Shown: in pieces, positions 1-9,660 of the stretch | Layout of the letters: every line of letters begins with the position of its first letter | Position numbering within the stretch: position 1 is the stretch's first letter | Assembly: GCA_916048095.2 (NCBI GenBank) | Contig: OU696586.1 | Coordinates: forward strand, 1,808,749-1,872,748 | Direction: 5' to 3' | Origin: Sacculina carcini | Taxonomy: Eukaryota > Arthropoda > Thecostraca > Sacculinidae | DNA: 64,000 nucleotides | Made by a program: the position numbers and the translations under genes | The notes under the pieces: model-generated | Database searches by the model: none | Told to the model about the DNA's origin: nothing | What the model saw: the letters and a program-made list of their open reading frames with translations, nothing else

Positions 1-321
1 TATCTCGTACCAGAGCCGTTGCGACGAATTATGCCCCCCCCCCGAAGGCAACACTTGGGGGCCCCATTATATATAAAGCACCAAATAATGAATTTATTCA
101 TTTGGCATAATGACATAATACAAGCTCAGGTGAAAACATCTGAGCAAAAAGGTAAAGGCTATACATAATATATATGATAAATTTTAATATAATACGTGAA
201 ACAACGGGCACCTCAACATTCGAGGCCCCCCGGCCGGGGGGTACGGGGGGCGGCTGCTACGGCTCTGTCTCGTACTTCTTTTGATTGTCTGGGACACTTT
301 GTTGCGTGTTGTGTGCTTTAG
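1..321 (+). other. Neurexin intron, 3' part
   Basis: No exon is visible. It holds C and G runs, including a 16-bp perfect palindrome at 226-241 (six C, GGCC, six G), and AT-rich sequence. It ends in a TTTAG acceptor at 317-321 for the EGF-like exon. Confidence 0.5.
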
Positions 322-441
322 GGGCTGATGAGCGGTGTTCGGAACATTCTTGTCGTAATGGCGGCGTGTGCAATCAACATTTGAACTCTTACAGTTGTGA
401 TTGTTCGCTGACATCGTTTGTGGGTCCGTCCTGCGATGAAG
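322..441 (+). CDS. Nrx-1: Neurexin exon: EGF-like module before the last LNS domain
   Basis: This exon reads from acceptor TTTAG to donor G|GTTAGA and is phase 1 at both ends (120 nt). The translation has six cysteines in EGF spacing: CSEHSCRNGGVC, then YSCDCS and GPSCDE. In alpha-neurexins an EGF-like repeat of this kind (family pattern C..ESC.NQGVC...CDC..TSY.GP.C) stands directly before the sixth laminin-G/LNS domain, and that domain follows in the next exon with matching phase. Neurexins are presynaptic single-pass adhesion receptors; EGF modules act as rigid spacers outside the cell. Earlier exons must lie left of the window. The family call leans on the downstream exons, since an isolated EGF module is not diagnostic. 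Confidence 0.85.
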
Positions 442-788
442 GTTAGAGATGGCACAATGCTTGCTAGCCTGGTCTTCAGGGTTGGATGGCTACGAGCAGT
501 TTTTGATGATGGTTCTGTTATTCCTGGCCGTTTACTCACCGTAATTGTCTCAATCCTCATGCTTACAATCACGTACTGTACACTGACGCTTATATTCTGC
601 ATTATACATTCGTAGGCTTGGTATCCTAACTTTTACGCAAAGGTAATACGCAGACCATGGCGATATTTGAGTTTTTTTTTACCTAGAGCGAGTAGCTCAG
701 TTATTGCTTTCTATTTTCGATTCAAACAATATATGATTTGAATTGGAAATGTATTCGATTGTTTTGCCTGATGACAATTGTAACGCAG
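442..788 (+). other. Neurexin intron (phase 1)
   Basis: Intron between the EGF-like exon and the first LNS exon. It begins GTTAGA and ends ACGCAG. It has no coding-like segment and no recognisable mobile element. Confidence 0.6.
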
Positions 789-967
789 CATCGGTGAGCT
801 ACGAATTCGGCGGTGCTGGAGGTCGGGTCGAATTTGTCTACGACAAAGTGCGCCGTCCCGACCGACGCCAAGACGAAATATCGCTCGGTTTTTCGACGAC
901 AAGCACTGACGGCACTCTTGTTCGCATCGATTCCGACACTCACGACGACTTCCTCGAATTGAAGCTG
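789..967 (+). CDS. Nrx-1: Neurexin exon: start of the last LNS (laminin G) domain
   Basis: After ACGCAG the frame (two bases, then codons from 791) gives ASVSYEFGGAGGRVEF, followed by the hallmark run LGFSTTSTDGTLVRIDS and DDFLELKL. This matches the start of neurexin LNS6 (family pattern FG.GGG...RPS.R.D.LAVGFSTT..DG.LVRIDS....DFL.L). Joining the last base of the EGF exon to CA makes an Ala codon, so phase 1 agrees. The LNS domain is the calcium-dependent partner-binding lobe. The start is secure. The end is uncertain: I placed it at CTG|GTCTGT, a weak donor, because protein similarity stops there; the open frame itself runs to 1060. Confidence 0.85.
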
Positions 968-1374
968 GTCTGTGCTTCGTCAGATGTTCTTAATCAAATA
1001 ATGATGATAATTATGAAATGCGTAAAAAAAATTATGTTTGCCGACAAAGTATATTTTTGAGTTTTCTACAAGTCTGAGTTCAAATAAATTAATAAAAATA
1101 TATATAAGTGCGGATTTCATGTACGCACTTGATTAAGGGGTGTTGAATGCACTATCACTGAATAGCCTTACATGAATATGGTTACTGGCAGCAAGCCCTG
1201 CCACTTCTCATGGGCTAACCGGGAGTATGGGAACTATGGGCCGTTGGTCTGGGGCTTGGCTTCTGTGTACTGGTAACAATTATCACCGGTTGGTAAGTGA
1301 TAAAACTACCAATGGTTTCAATGATTTTCCACTTAATCCGTGTCTCAAGTACAGTAAATTCTAACGTTTGAAGT

Positions 1375-1420
1375 ACTCGTGGATCTAGAAGACATAAGTA
1401 TGTCTTCTAGATCCACGAGT
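1375..1420. repeat. 46-bp near-perfect palindrome (hairpin)
   Basis: Two 22-nt arms, 1375-1396 and 1399-1420, are exact reverse complements separated by only AG. The arm begins ACTCGTGGATCTAG. It would form a very stable hairpin in DNA or in the intron RNA. No target duplication or terminal motif ties it to a transposon. Confidence 0.85.
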
Positions 1421-1848
1421 ATAATAAATAATAGCAGTGGTGATAATTATTTGAACAGTCAAGTAAAGAGGGTATGGGACCATACTCCACAATACATTGG
1501 GGTATAGAATCATCAAAAAGATTAAGGAACGCCGATTCATCTGATTCTCTTGGATAAATGTCTCATTTAATTTCACCCGGATTTGTTAAATATATTCTGA
1601 CCTGCGTGGTCTAATTGTGAGTGGTTCGATTTTGTACGGTAAATCTTGTTAAGCTTTTCGGGCAGCGAGCGTGCAATATTGCAGAGCGTGCAATATTGCA
1701 GGTGTGCGTAGTTTGTGTTCGTGTTGGCTTCTGGCAGGCAGGAAACCAAAGTTCAGTCAGTACATTTGTTTTGATGAGGAAAACTCTATGCTGCAGTCTC
1801 AGCCACAAATATAGAATTGAGTTTGCCGAATTGAAATTAAGCCATCAA

Positions 1849-1900
<52 letters not shown>

Positions 1901-2035
1901 AAGGTATACGTACACGCATACGCACACGCACACGTACACGCACACGCACACGCACACACACACGCACACACACATACACACACAGGGACACGTACACGCA
2001 CACGCACACGCACACACACATGCACATGTGCACAG
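1849..2035. repeat. CA/CG-type dinucleotide array
   Basis: Long (CA)n run interrupted by CG, TA and GGGA variants. Apparent open frames through it on both strands are low-complexity artefacts. Confidence 0.9.
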
Positions 2036-2070
2036 TTCAAGCATAGGTTAGATAAATGTGGGTATGGAGA

Positions 2071-2240
2071 ATGTGGGGAAGTGACCCTCTCTAATACGTC
2101 TTCCTTCCTAGTGGCGCCTTAGCGTGGAGAGGGTCGGTTCTGCGGTGGCAGCGAGCTGCACGGGACACACCTGTGTGTTAATCAGCTTCGGCTTCTTTCT
2201 GTATAGCGGCTGTCACTTGAGGCATTTAACCTTTAGCCTT
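2071..2240 (+). mobile_element. tRNA-Val-headed SINE, 5'-truncated copy
   Basis: Matches the body and tail of the fuller copies at 4437-4790 and 59632-59968: GTGACCCTCTCTAATACG, the GCGGTGGCAGCGAGCTGCAC block, ACACACCTGTGTGT, and the end CTGTCACTTGAGGC..TTTAACCTTTA. The tRNA-like head is missing. Confidence 0.75.
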
Positions 2241-3446
2241 TGATGGTGATTAAGTAGTCATACATACATTGTTCAACGCGTTTCAGAGAGCCAATCAGCC
2301 GCGTTTTTTCGCGGCAAGAGGTCGTCGCGCGGTGAGACGAAATCACAGTGTCTTTCTGCACCGTAGTTCAGTTATTGTACATGAACGACATTGGAAAACA
2401 TGACGTTGTCCAATAGCATGCCACAGATATCATGAAACCATGCGTTGTGTTGCGACTCATGTTATCATGAAACCATGCGAAACAACTATTGGACCAAATT
2501 ATTTTGACTAATATACGGTTGGAAAAGACACAATTGCTCACTTTTTTGCTACCTTCTGCTAGGAAAAAACGTTAGAGAAAAAGTCACGTTTTCCAGTGTC
2601 ACCCTATGATATTCCATCGCTTGTGTGTTTGTGCGTGCCTATATGTGTGTGTTTGAGTGAGCGAGTTTATGTGAGTGTATGTGTGTGCGTGTGTGTGTGT
2701 CTGAGTGTTTTTTTTAACAAACTAGCGCTTCGCACACACGAATCGCAGCACTGTTTTTTTATTTTTGGTCTCAGCGTTATTTGTGTTTGATTTCTGACGG
2801 CACAGCACCGCACATCGATCAGCACGTATTAATTATTGACAATTTTGTCACTGCACAGTGCACATGTGAAAAATTGGCACAAATGCGTTTGTTCTCGGCA
2901 CTGTTTGATGAAATTAACTTGTTGACTGACTTTATTCTTTTTCTTTTTTGGGGCTTAAGTTCCGAAGGATACTCATTCTTAATCTTAGTTCGTTTTTGAA
3001 AATCACATGTGGGAAGTTGATCATGATTTGGCATTAGCAATGCTCACATTACTCTTGAAGTTGTTCAACTGTTTCTTTAATGATCCTGACAGTGTGAGCG
3101 TATGAGATGCAATGTATGAGGGCAGTTCATACTCGTTATCCTCCATACGTTTACGGTGTGAGAGCTCGCATAATAAGTTTACCCATCTAGCTTTTATTTA
3201 ACAATAAAAAATTAGTATAATTAATAATACAAATTTATAAAAGATTAAAAATATATGTATATACTTATACAAATGATTAGTATTGATTAATATGTATTAT
3301 TTCATAATAATTATATAAATTGAATAATTACTTAATTTTCATATTTATTTTTATATTTTGTATACAAATACATATTCACATTTAAATACAAAAATATATA
3401 CATATTAAATAATATGTAAGGATTGCAGGCATCACAGATCATGGAC

Positions 3447-3633
3447 CAGTGGCGGCGCCACAAAAGGGCTTGGAGAAACTCAGCCCCCCAAATATACCCA
3501 GATTCCCCTGAGCTCCCCGAAAATCCTGACTATGAACATTCCGAGTGTGGTTTCTAATGTTTCTCCAAGCTTTCGCATCAGTTTCTTTAATCACTCTCAA
3601 CCCTACGCCGGAAAACTGTTTGCGCCGCCACTG
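3447..3633. mobile_element. Non-autonomous hAT MITE (CAGTGGCGGCGCC ends)
   Basis: Ends are CAGTGGCGGCGCCAC and GCGCCGCCACTG, the terminal inverted repeat shared with copies at 59460-59561 and 61873-62066, both of which show 8-bp target duplications. The inside is AGCCCCCC-rich and non-coding. I see no clear target duplication at this copy. Confidence 0.7.
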
Positions 3634-3704
3634 CCATAAGCCACTGTGACATGAAACACGCCCAGTGACACTGTGACTGTTGCGTCGCGTTGCGTCGACG
3701 GTAG

Positions 3705-4009
3705 GTCACCAGCACGACGTATTTCACGGCCCTTCTCGGGTGTCTGTCGGCGGTGGAGGCGACGACACTTCCAGCAGCCACTTTCAGGGTCTTGTATCGG
3801 GCGTGACGGTCAACGGGCACCGTGTCCTGGACACGGCGGCAGCGGCGGCAGTGTCCGGTGGCGGTGGTAGTGGTGGTGGCGCCCTGGTGGCCGTGACTGG
3901 CGCGGCCAGGGCTCGGCAGCTGCCCGCCGCGCTCGTGCAACACTACACGGCCAGCTACAGCCGACAGGTGATGGTGATAGGCAGTGGAGCTGAGCACATT
4001 GCGCCCCAG
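3705..4009 (+). CDS. Nrx-1: Neurexin exon: end of the last LNS domain
   Basis: After acceptor GGTAG the phase-1 frame gives GHQHDVFHGPSRVSVGG, then HFQGLVSGVTVNGHRVLD. This aligns with the neurexin LNS6 end (GRQLTIFNTQAQIAIGG, then FQGQLSGLYYDGLKVL), so it is the exon after splice site 4. A Gly/Ala-rich insert (AAAAAVSGGGGSGGGAL) follows, then YTASYSRQVMVIGSG, which fits the family's closing beta strand. The apparent end is CAG|GTAGGT, a good donor leaving phase 0. The next neurexin exon needs phase 1, and this donor sits inside a MITE terminal repeat, so the true end may be a little earlier (GGCA|GTGGAG at about 3982 would give phase 1) or another exon lies between. Confidence 0.8.
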
Positions 4010-4339
4010 GTAGGTTTGGTGCCGTTTCAGTTCCGGCTCCCTTTCTATTATCCAACTAACCTCGCCTAATCTATTTTGGACGTCACGAAGGAACGAAACA
4101 CGGAAGAAAATCACAAAGTCAACTTTGTATTCACTCACACGACAAGACACAGACTAGCTTACCAAAGTTGTACAATCACTCACACACTTACTTCACATAC
4201 ACGCCATCCATGAGCCACACACGCACACACACTTACACAGCATATTGCCAGCTAACTCACAACAAACCTTACCCCAAATAACATGGAAGGGTAAATAGAG
4301 CCGAGACTGAAGCGGGACCAAACGTACCTGAGGCGTAAC
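3998..4339. mobile_element. MITE-like element with ~40-bp imperfect inverted ends abutting a neurexin exon
   Basis: The left end (ATTGCGCCCCAGGT..TTTGGTGCCG, to about 4046) and the reverse complement of the right end (about 4295-4339; ACGCCTCAGGTACGTTTGG) match at most positions. A third end sequence lies at about 12418-12464. The inside is non-coding with CA-rich sequence. No target duplication is evident. The left end overlaps the last codons and donor of the neurexin exon. Confidence 0.55.
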
Positions 4340-4436
4340 AACCTGGTTCCCATTTGCAGTGAGCGCCGCGTCACTAGCTGCTAGTGATTTTATTACAGGT
4401 ACTGAGCCCCTTGGTAGAGGTAACGAACCCGGTTGG

Positions 4437-4790
4437 ACTCCGTGGTGTAGTGGTTGGACTCCGTGGGGTAGCACACCCGCTTCACATGCGGAGGGTCCGT
4501 GGTTCAAATCCCGGCGGAGGATACTTTAGTTTAGCGAATTATATAATCTAACAACCCCTGTCCACCCAGTAGTAAAATGGGTACCAGGAATCAGTCATGT
4601 GTTGTGTCATGAATTCTGGGTATGCTGCCCTCTCTAATACGCCTTCTGTCCTTGTGGCGCCATAGCGTGGTGAGGGTCAGCTCTGCGGTGGCAGCGAGCT
4701 GCACGAGACACACCTGTGTGTACATAAGCTGCGGCTTGTTCCCGTGTAGCAGCTGTCACTTGAGGCCCTTAACCTTTAACCCACAAGCTG
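4437..4790 (+). mobile_element. tRNA-Val-derived SINE, near full length
   Basis: The head resembles a tRNA with anticodon CAC: A box CCGTGGTGTAGTGGT, anticodon arm CCGCTTCACATGCGG, B box GTGGTTCAAATCC. Part of the head is duplicated at 4437-4470. The body runs through ACACACCTGTGTGT to TTAACCTTTAACCC. RNA polymerase III boxes inside the head would drive a live copy. It is a SINE, not a tRNA gene, because the same body follows in the copy at 59632. Confidence 0.8.
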
Positions 4791-4947
4791 CATATCACGT
4801 GCATTCATCGAACCCTTCGTGCTTGAAGTGTGTGTACCTTGAGAAAGAGCACATGTAAAGCGAGTCGTATTGATTCACGTTCTAACACCAACTGCTACTC
4901 AATATATTCAATTGCCGCAATTGAGCATACATAGAGCTAATACACGA

Positions 4948-5384
4948 AACATTATTATTATTATTATTAATTACAGGCAAATCCAGTAGCATGGGAAGAG
5001 TGCAAGCACTATTACCACCCTAAAGTGGCCCCATGTACCGGAAGCGCCCAAAAGATTAAGAGAGAAAGAGAGTTCGAAGAGAAATAAGTCTAGAAAGAGA
5101 GTTGGAAAGAAAATAATAAATAAATAACAATAAATAATAAACCATCATCCGATAACAATCCATAATGTCACTCCGCCCACGTTCCTCAATAAATAATAAC
5201 AATCAACAATAAATATGTGATTCATTAAAAAACAGCCATCAATAAATAAGAATAAATATTAATAAATAAGTAATAAAAAACAATCAAGAACAATACATAT
5301 GATTCAAAAAAGAAACATCCAACAATAAATATAAATATGATTCAATAAGTAACAACAACACAAATAAATATGATTCAATAAACA
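4948..5384 (-). mobile_element. LINE copy 1: severely 5'-truncated, 3' UTR only
   Basis: Reads on the minus strand and ends in a TAA/AAT microsatellite tail at about 4948-4972. It is almost identical to the 3' UTR of the longer copy at 5899-9430, including the AATAAATA-rich tract, but stops at about 5384 before any coding sequence. This is normal 5' truncation from target-primed reverse transcription. Confidence 0.8.
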
Positions 5385-5898
5385 TGCACCAAAAGTCGCA
5401 ACTGTGATGCATTATCTTAGGCCAGGAATTCGTTAATGTACGCCAACACAAATACAGAACTTATACAGTCGTTTAACGCATTTACTCATATGCATGCAAT
5501 ATACTCGCATAATGCTCATATAGTCTCATAATTGGTCATATATATGTTCGCATACAGAATGTCACATATCCAGTGTAATTCGAGTTTACATGCATGTGTG
5601 TGTGTGTGTCTGGTAGTCTGATGATTCGCACGCGAACAACGTTGATGACTTGATGTCGGTTTCGCTGGAGGGATCTGGTTGCTCTGGCGCGATTGACTAC
5701 GACAAATGTCACGCTGTACTATCAGCGCATGCCACAGGTCTGCCAGATATATTTTGCAATTTGGGCTGCAATGTTGCGTCGAATAATTGAACGCTCGGAA
5801 TTTGGTGGCGTGTTTGTTGTTGGCGTTCCTCAGGTTGTCTGGCAGAGCAACCTCGAGCTCCTGAGGAAAGACACGGCACCGACCGGCTCGCTCCACAT
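5385..5898. other. Unassigned 0.5-kb segment between two LINE tails
   Basis: AT-rich at first, then a GC-richer stretch (about 5620-5895) open for some distance on both strands. I could not match it to a neurexin domain or to a LINE domain. It may be host intron or an older repeat. Confidence 0.3.
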
Positions 5899-6296
5899 GT
5901 CCTTTATTTATTATTATTATTATTAATTACAGGCAAATCCAGTAGCATGGGAAGAGTGCAAGCACTATTACCACCCTAAGGTGGCCCCATGTACCGGAAG
6001 CGCCCAAAAGATTAAGAGAGAAAGAGAGTTCGAAGAGAAATAAGTCTAGAAAGAGAGTTGGAAAGAAAATAATTAATAAATAACAATAAATAATAAACCA
6101 TCATCCGATAACAATCCATAATGTCACTCCGCCCACGTTCCTCAATAAATAATAACAATCAACAATAAATATGTGATTCATTAAAAAACAGCCATCAATA
6201 AATAAGAATAAATATTAATAAATAAGTAATAAATAACAATCAAGAACAATACATATGAAACATCCAACAATAAATATAAATATGATTCAATAAGTA

Positions 6297-6483
6297 ACAA
6301 CAACACAAATAAATATGTTTCAATAAACAATAACACCAATAAATATGATTCAATAAACAACAACAACAATAAATATGATTCAATAAACAGCAACAACAAT
6401 AAATATGATTCAATAAACAACAACAACAATAAATATGACTCAATAAACAGCAACAACAATAAATATGATTCAATAAACAACAA
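6297..6483. repeat. 30-bp minisatellite in the LINE 3' UTR
   Basis: About six copies of a 30-bp unit (AATAAATATGATTCAATAAA plus an ACAACAACA tail). The sister copy at 4948-5384 has about two, so the array changed length between related LINE copies. Confidence 0.85.
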
Positions 6484-6654
6484 CAGCCAACACTGAGTAA
6501 AAGTATAATTTAATAAATAACAACAACCAATGATAAATAGTTATAAATAGAGAGTAAAATAGGAATAAATATGAATAAATAGAAAATAAATAACAATAAG
6601 CATGAATAAATAACAATAAATATGAATAAATATACAATTAATAAGACTCAACAG

Positions 6655-9405
6655 TCAATTCCGCTCTTTCAGTAGCATTTCATTTACTTTGGCCTTGAAT
6701 TTGTTCAAATTGCTCTGCAAGAAAGCCTCCTCCTTCAACGTGTTCCAAGTAGACACAGTGGCCGGAAGAAAGCAACGTTGGAATTGTTTTGTACGACAAC
6801 GAATTGGAGCCATGCACTGGGAATGCTGTTTGGATGTAAACCGTGTGCTTCTTGCTGCCACGAAATCATCAGGAATTGACTTGCTCATCGGATGATGGTC
6901 GTTGTGCTTGATCTTGTACAGCATGCACACACTGCTGACCTTTCGACGATGGCAAAGATCACCAAGAACCAAGTCACCACAGAGGAACTTGCAAGTTCTA
7001 ACAACTCTGTTGATGAGATTGAGGTGACAATCCGCAGCAGAAGACCACACGGGGGCGCAGTACTCCAGAATTGGCAAAATGAAACAGCGAAAACAACTTT
7101 TTGAGATTGTGCTGCTACCGAACATCCGATATGCCTTTCTTATAATTCCCAGTTTCCGCGATGCCGAACAAACTAGCTTCCGAATGTGACTCTCAAACGT
7201 GAGCTTTGAGTCTACATGTACTCCCAATATTTTGAGCTCATCACACACGTTGAGTTGGGCGTCATTTATGAGGATAGCTCCATGTGAAGGCTGAACGGTA
7301 CGTGACCTAGAAACCAACAAGCATTTAGATTTCGAAGTGTTCAGCATCATATTCCACCTCTCACACCACTTCAGGACGCTGCTGAGATCCTCGTTGACCG
7401 TTTGACGTACCTGTGGTCTGTCCGAAGGAGATGAAATTACAGCCATCAAGGTGATATCATCAGCATATCCATATACAGGGTTGCGTGTGGTTGTGTACAG
7501 GTCAGCGGTGTAAATGTTGAACAAAATAGGACCCAACACACTTCCCTGCGGGACACCGGACGCAATGCTCTGCCAGCCACTGTATGCTCCATCGATGGCA
7601 ACACGTTGTACGCGATTGGATAGAAATTGATGCAAAACACTTAGCAAACGGCCGCCGACTCCAATCCTTCTCAGTTTTTGCAACAAGCCCTGGTGGCTCA
7701 CACGGTCAAATGCTGCCGAGAAATCCAACTGCACAATCCAGGCTTCACTGCCTTTGTCTAGCACTTGCTGGAGCTCATGCGTGATAGTAAGCAGAGCGTC
7801 AGTCGTGCTGAGTTTTTTGCGGTATGCAAATTGGTTTTCCGACAGCAGATTGTTGCTCTCCAGGTACTTGGACAGTCTGGAAGATATCAAGTGCTCGAAT
7901 ATTTTGGACAGAATCGGCGTAATTGATATTGGCCGGTAGTTTGCAACATCAGCTGAATTGGTTCCTTTTGGTATGGGCGTGATATTCGCAACCCGCCAAC
8001 ATGATGGAAACGAACCAGTCTTCATCAAGCGCCTGAAAAGAGCACTGAGCTTCGGAGCTAGAGTATCTGCCGTGTTCTTGAAAAATAGCGGAAACATATT
8101 CAGAGGGTCTGTTCCTCCGTGGGCATCAAGGTCTTTCATGAGATTCGCCACTTCTTTTGATCGGAAGGCAATGCCTTTGATTTTCGGGGCGAGGACAGAT
8201 GAATCGTCAGACGGAATGGACCCTTGACATTGCTTGGTATTGAAGTAATCCATAAGCAACTCTGCCTTCTCTGTTGGGTTGATTTTGAGCTCACCGTTCG
8301 CTGAAAATAAAGGAGGGACAGACAGGTCATGTCCAAACACTGACGATTTCAACGTTGACCACCATTTGTGGGCGTCATTGGCAGATGTTAGTTTTTCAGC
8401 AAGTTTCTTTGAGTGACGTGTTTCCGCTTCTGAATACACATGTTCAGCATGCCGTCTGACCTCAGTGTAGACATTCCATGAATCGGCTGAGCGTGATTGG
8501 AGCCACTTGTGGTAAGCCTCCTGCTTGGATTCACGAGCGCTGCGACATTCGTTGGTGAACCAGGCTTTGTCATCAGAGCGAAAACGTAGTTTTTTAGTAG
8601 GCACTCTCCTTGAGATGACATCGGTAATGTATTTGTTCAATGCATCGATGGGGCATTCCTTCTGCTGCAGATTTGAAACTTTAATTGCTTTCAATTCATC
8701 ATTCACCTTCACCCAGTCAACATTGTTCTTCATGTGCACGAGCCTTGAAATCGTGTAAGGAGAAACCTTCTGTCTCAATGTCAACTTCACGGACAGCGAC
8801 GAGTGATCTGAACTTCCTATTGGAGCTTCCACGCTTACACTCACAATATCTGAGACGTCTGTCATAACCAAGTCCAAACAGTTTCCCGCTTGATGTGTGG
8901 GACCGGACACCATTTGGGAGCAGCCAGAAATGTTGCAGAAATCATATGCTGCTCTACCATGAGCGTCTGTAGGAGATGTCGACAAGAGCCACTCACGGTG
9001 ATGGGCGTTCATGTCTCCCACAAATACAAATGCTGACTTGGTGTCCTTCTCCTGAATTGTTGACATGGCTGACAAGAGACATTCGTAGATAGAGTCGTTA
9101 CTGTCTGGATTTCGGTAGGCTCCAAAGATGTAAAAATTCATCAAGGCGGTGTTGACACGCAGCAGCATAAATTCATGACAAGTGCAGTCGTGAGCTGTAA
9201 TTCTCGTTGCTGAAAAGCCTTTGCGTACGTACACTGCCATGCCACGCCGCCTGTTTTTTGAGTCACGTTTGATTAGCAATGGCTTACTGAAACCTGGCAT
9301 CAAGAGCTCAGATTGGTCCCGATAATCGGACACAAGCGTTTCGGCACAGATAACGATGTCCTTGGAGCGACTGGCTGCTGTCAAATCTCTGATGTTCTTA
9401 TACAA
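6655..9405 (-). CDS. LINE ORF2 protein: AP endonuclease and reverse transcriptase
   Basis: 916 codons without a stop; the frame also extends a few codons upstream (SNILFANIRGLYKN), so the true start is further 5' and lost. The first ~220 residues are an apurinic-type endonuclease: ANIRGL, AETLV with the catalytic Glu, GMAVYVRKG, GDMNAHHREW near residue 129, and SDHSSLSV near 200. The reverse transcriptase follows: YRPISITPILSKIFE, VQLDFSAAFDRVSH, GVPQGSVLGPILFN, and YADD near 646 with its catalytic Asp pair, then LGVHVDSKLTF. The C-terminal ~200 residues (PILEYCAPVW, then the usual LINE tail) contain no RNase H. The product nicks target DNA and reverse-transcribes its own RNA there. All catalytic motifs look intact, so the insertion is probably young. 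Confidence 0.92.
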   Translation of the reverse strand: MYKNIRDLTAASRSKDIVICAETLVSDYRDQSELLMPGFSKPLLIKRDSKNRRRGMAVYVRKGFSATRITAHDCTCHEFMLLRVNTALMNFYIFGAYRNPDSNDSIYECLLSAMSTIQEKDTKSAFVFVGDMNAHHREWLLSTSPTDAHGRAAYDFCNISGCSQMVSGPTHQAGNCLDLVMTDVSDIVSVSVEAPIGSSDHSSLSVKLTLRQKVSPYTISRLVHMKNNVDWVKVNDELKAIKVSNLQQKECPIDALNKYITDVISRRVPTKKLRFRSDDKAWFTNECRSARESKQEAYHKWLQSRSADSWNVYTEVRRHAEHVYSEAETRHSKKLAEKLTSANDAHKWWSTLKSSVFGHDLSVPPLFSANGELKINPTEKAELLMDYFNTKQCQGSIPSDDSSVLAPKIKGIAFRSKEVANLMKDLDAHGGTDPLNMFPLFFKNTADTLAPKLSALFRRLMKTGSFPSCWRVANITPIPKGTNSADVANYRPISITPILSKIFEHLISSRLSKYLESNNLLSENQFAYRKKLSTTDALLTITHELQQVLDKGSEAWIVQLDFSAAFDRVSHQGLLQKLRRIGVGGRLLSVLHQFLSNRVQRVAIDGAYSGWQSIASGVPQGSVLGPILFNIYTADLYTTTRNPVYGYADDITLMAVISSPSDRPQVRQTVNEDLSSVLKWCERWNMMLNTSKSKCLLVSRSRTVQPSHGAILINDAQLNVCDELKILGVHVDSKLTFESHIRKLVCSASRKLGIIRKAYRMFGSSTISKSCFRCFILPILEYCAPVWSSAADCHLNLINRVVRTCKFLCGDLVLGDLCHRRKVSSVCMLYKIKHNDHHPMSKSIPDDFVAARSTRFTSKQHSQCMAPIRCRTKQFQRCFLPATVSTWNTLKEEAFLQSNLNKFKAKVNEMLLKERN

Positions 9406-9439
9406 GCCCCTGATGTTGGCGAAAAGTATATTTGAAAAT

Positions 9440-9660
9440 CGTTTTCGTTTTCCTTGGTTGATTCGATTTTGTGTTGGCGTCTAAGTTATGTGTGCGTGCT
9501 GTGCAGTGTTGCATGATGTGTGTGATGGTGAGTGGTACCGAATGACAATCTGGACAGGTGTCATCAATTGAGTTATTCAACCTTTTCTGATAGGACAGAA
9601 GAGCAGGATGATGACCGCATCTCAACCTTGCCAGATGCACTTTGTTTTCACGCGTAAGTG
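9440..9660 (-). mobile_element. C-terminal fragment of a second LINE
   Basis: The minus-strand frame reads HLARLRCGHHPALLSYQKRL, then CPDCHSVPLTITHIMQHC. This is the Cys/His-bearing C-terminal block seen after the RT in many invertebrate LINE polyproteins (RLR.GH...L.SY..R......CP.C.....T..H....C). The intact LINE joins it at about 9430, apparently inserted into or fused with this older piece. The region to 9978 may be more of the same element but is not recognisable. Confidence 0.55.

Larger units (their letters stand above)
968..3704 (+). other. Neurexin intron region expected to hold the middle of the LNS domain
   Basis: A canonical LNS6 needs roughly 55-60 more residues (GKIGVVFN to the DNWPV region in vertebrates), plus an optional splice-site-4 insert, between the exons on either side. 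I read this interval in all plus-strand frames and found no segment with that signature. It contains a palindrome, a CA array, a SINE tail, very AT-rich sequence at about 3180-3420 and a hAT MITE. An unnamed block at about 1140-1330 looks repeat-like but has no partner in the window. Confidence 0.4.
5899..9430 (-). mobile_element. LINE copy 2 (Jockey/CR1-like), long, 5'-truncated before the endonuclease
   Basis: The minus-strand element ends in a TAA-repeat tail at about 5899-5923. It has a 730-bp 3' UTR and an open endonuclease-RT frame. No ORF1 is present upstream: beyond about 9430 the sequence changes to the C-terminal part of a different LINE. The endonuclease and RT types, the absence of RNase H and the microsatellite tail fit the Jockey/CR1 part of the LINE tree; the exact clade needs a phylogeny. 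Confidence 0.85.

Noticed and set aside
1621-2046. 141-codon plus-strand frame as the missing LNS exon
   Set aside because: Much of it is a translated CA repeat and the rest has none of the LNS signature residues.
3587-4150. 187-codon minus-strand frame opposite the neurexin LNS exon
   Set aside because: It is the shadow of the GC-rich plus-strand exon and has no recognisable domain.
4437-4510. tRNA-Val gene
   Set aside because: The head is partly duplicated, lacks a proper acceptor stem, and is followed by the same SINE body as the copy at 59632.
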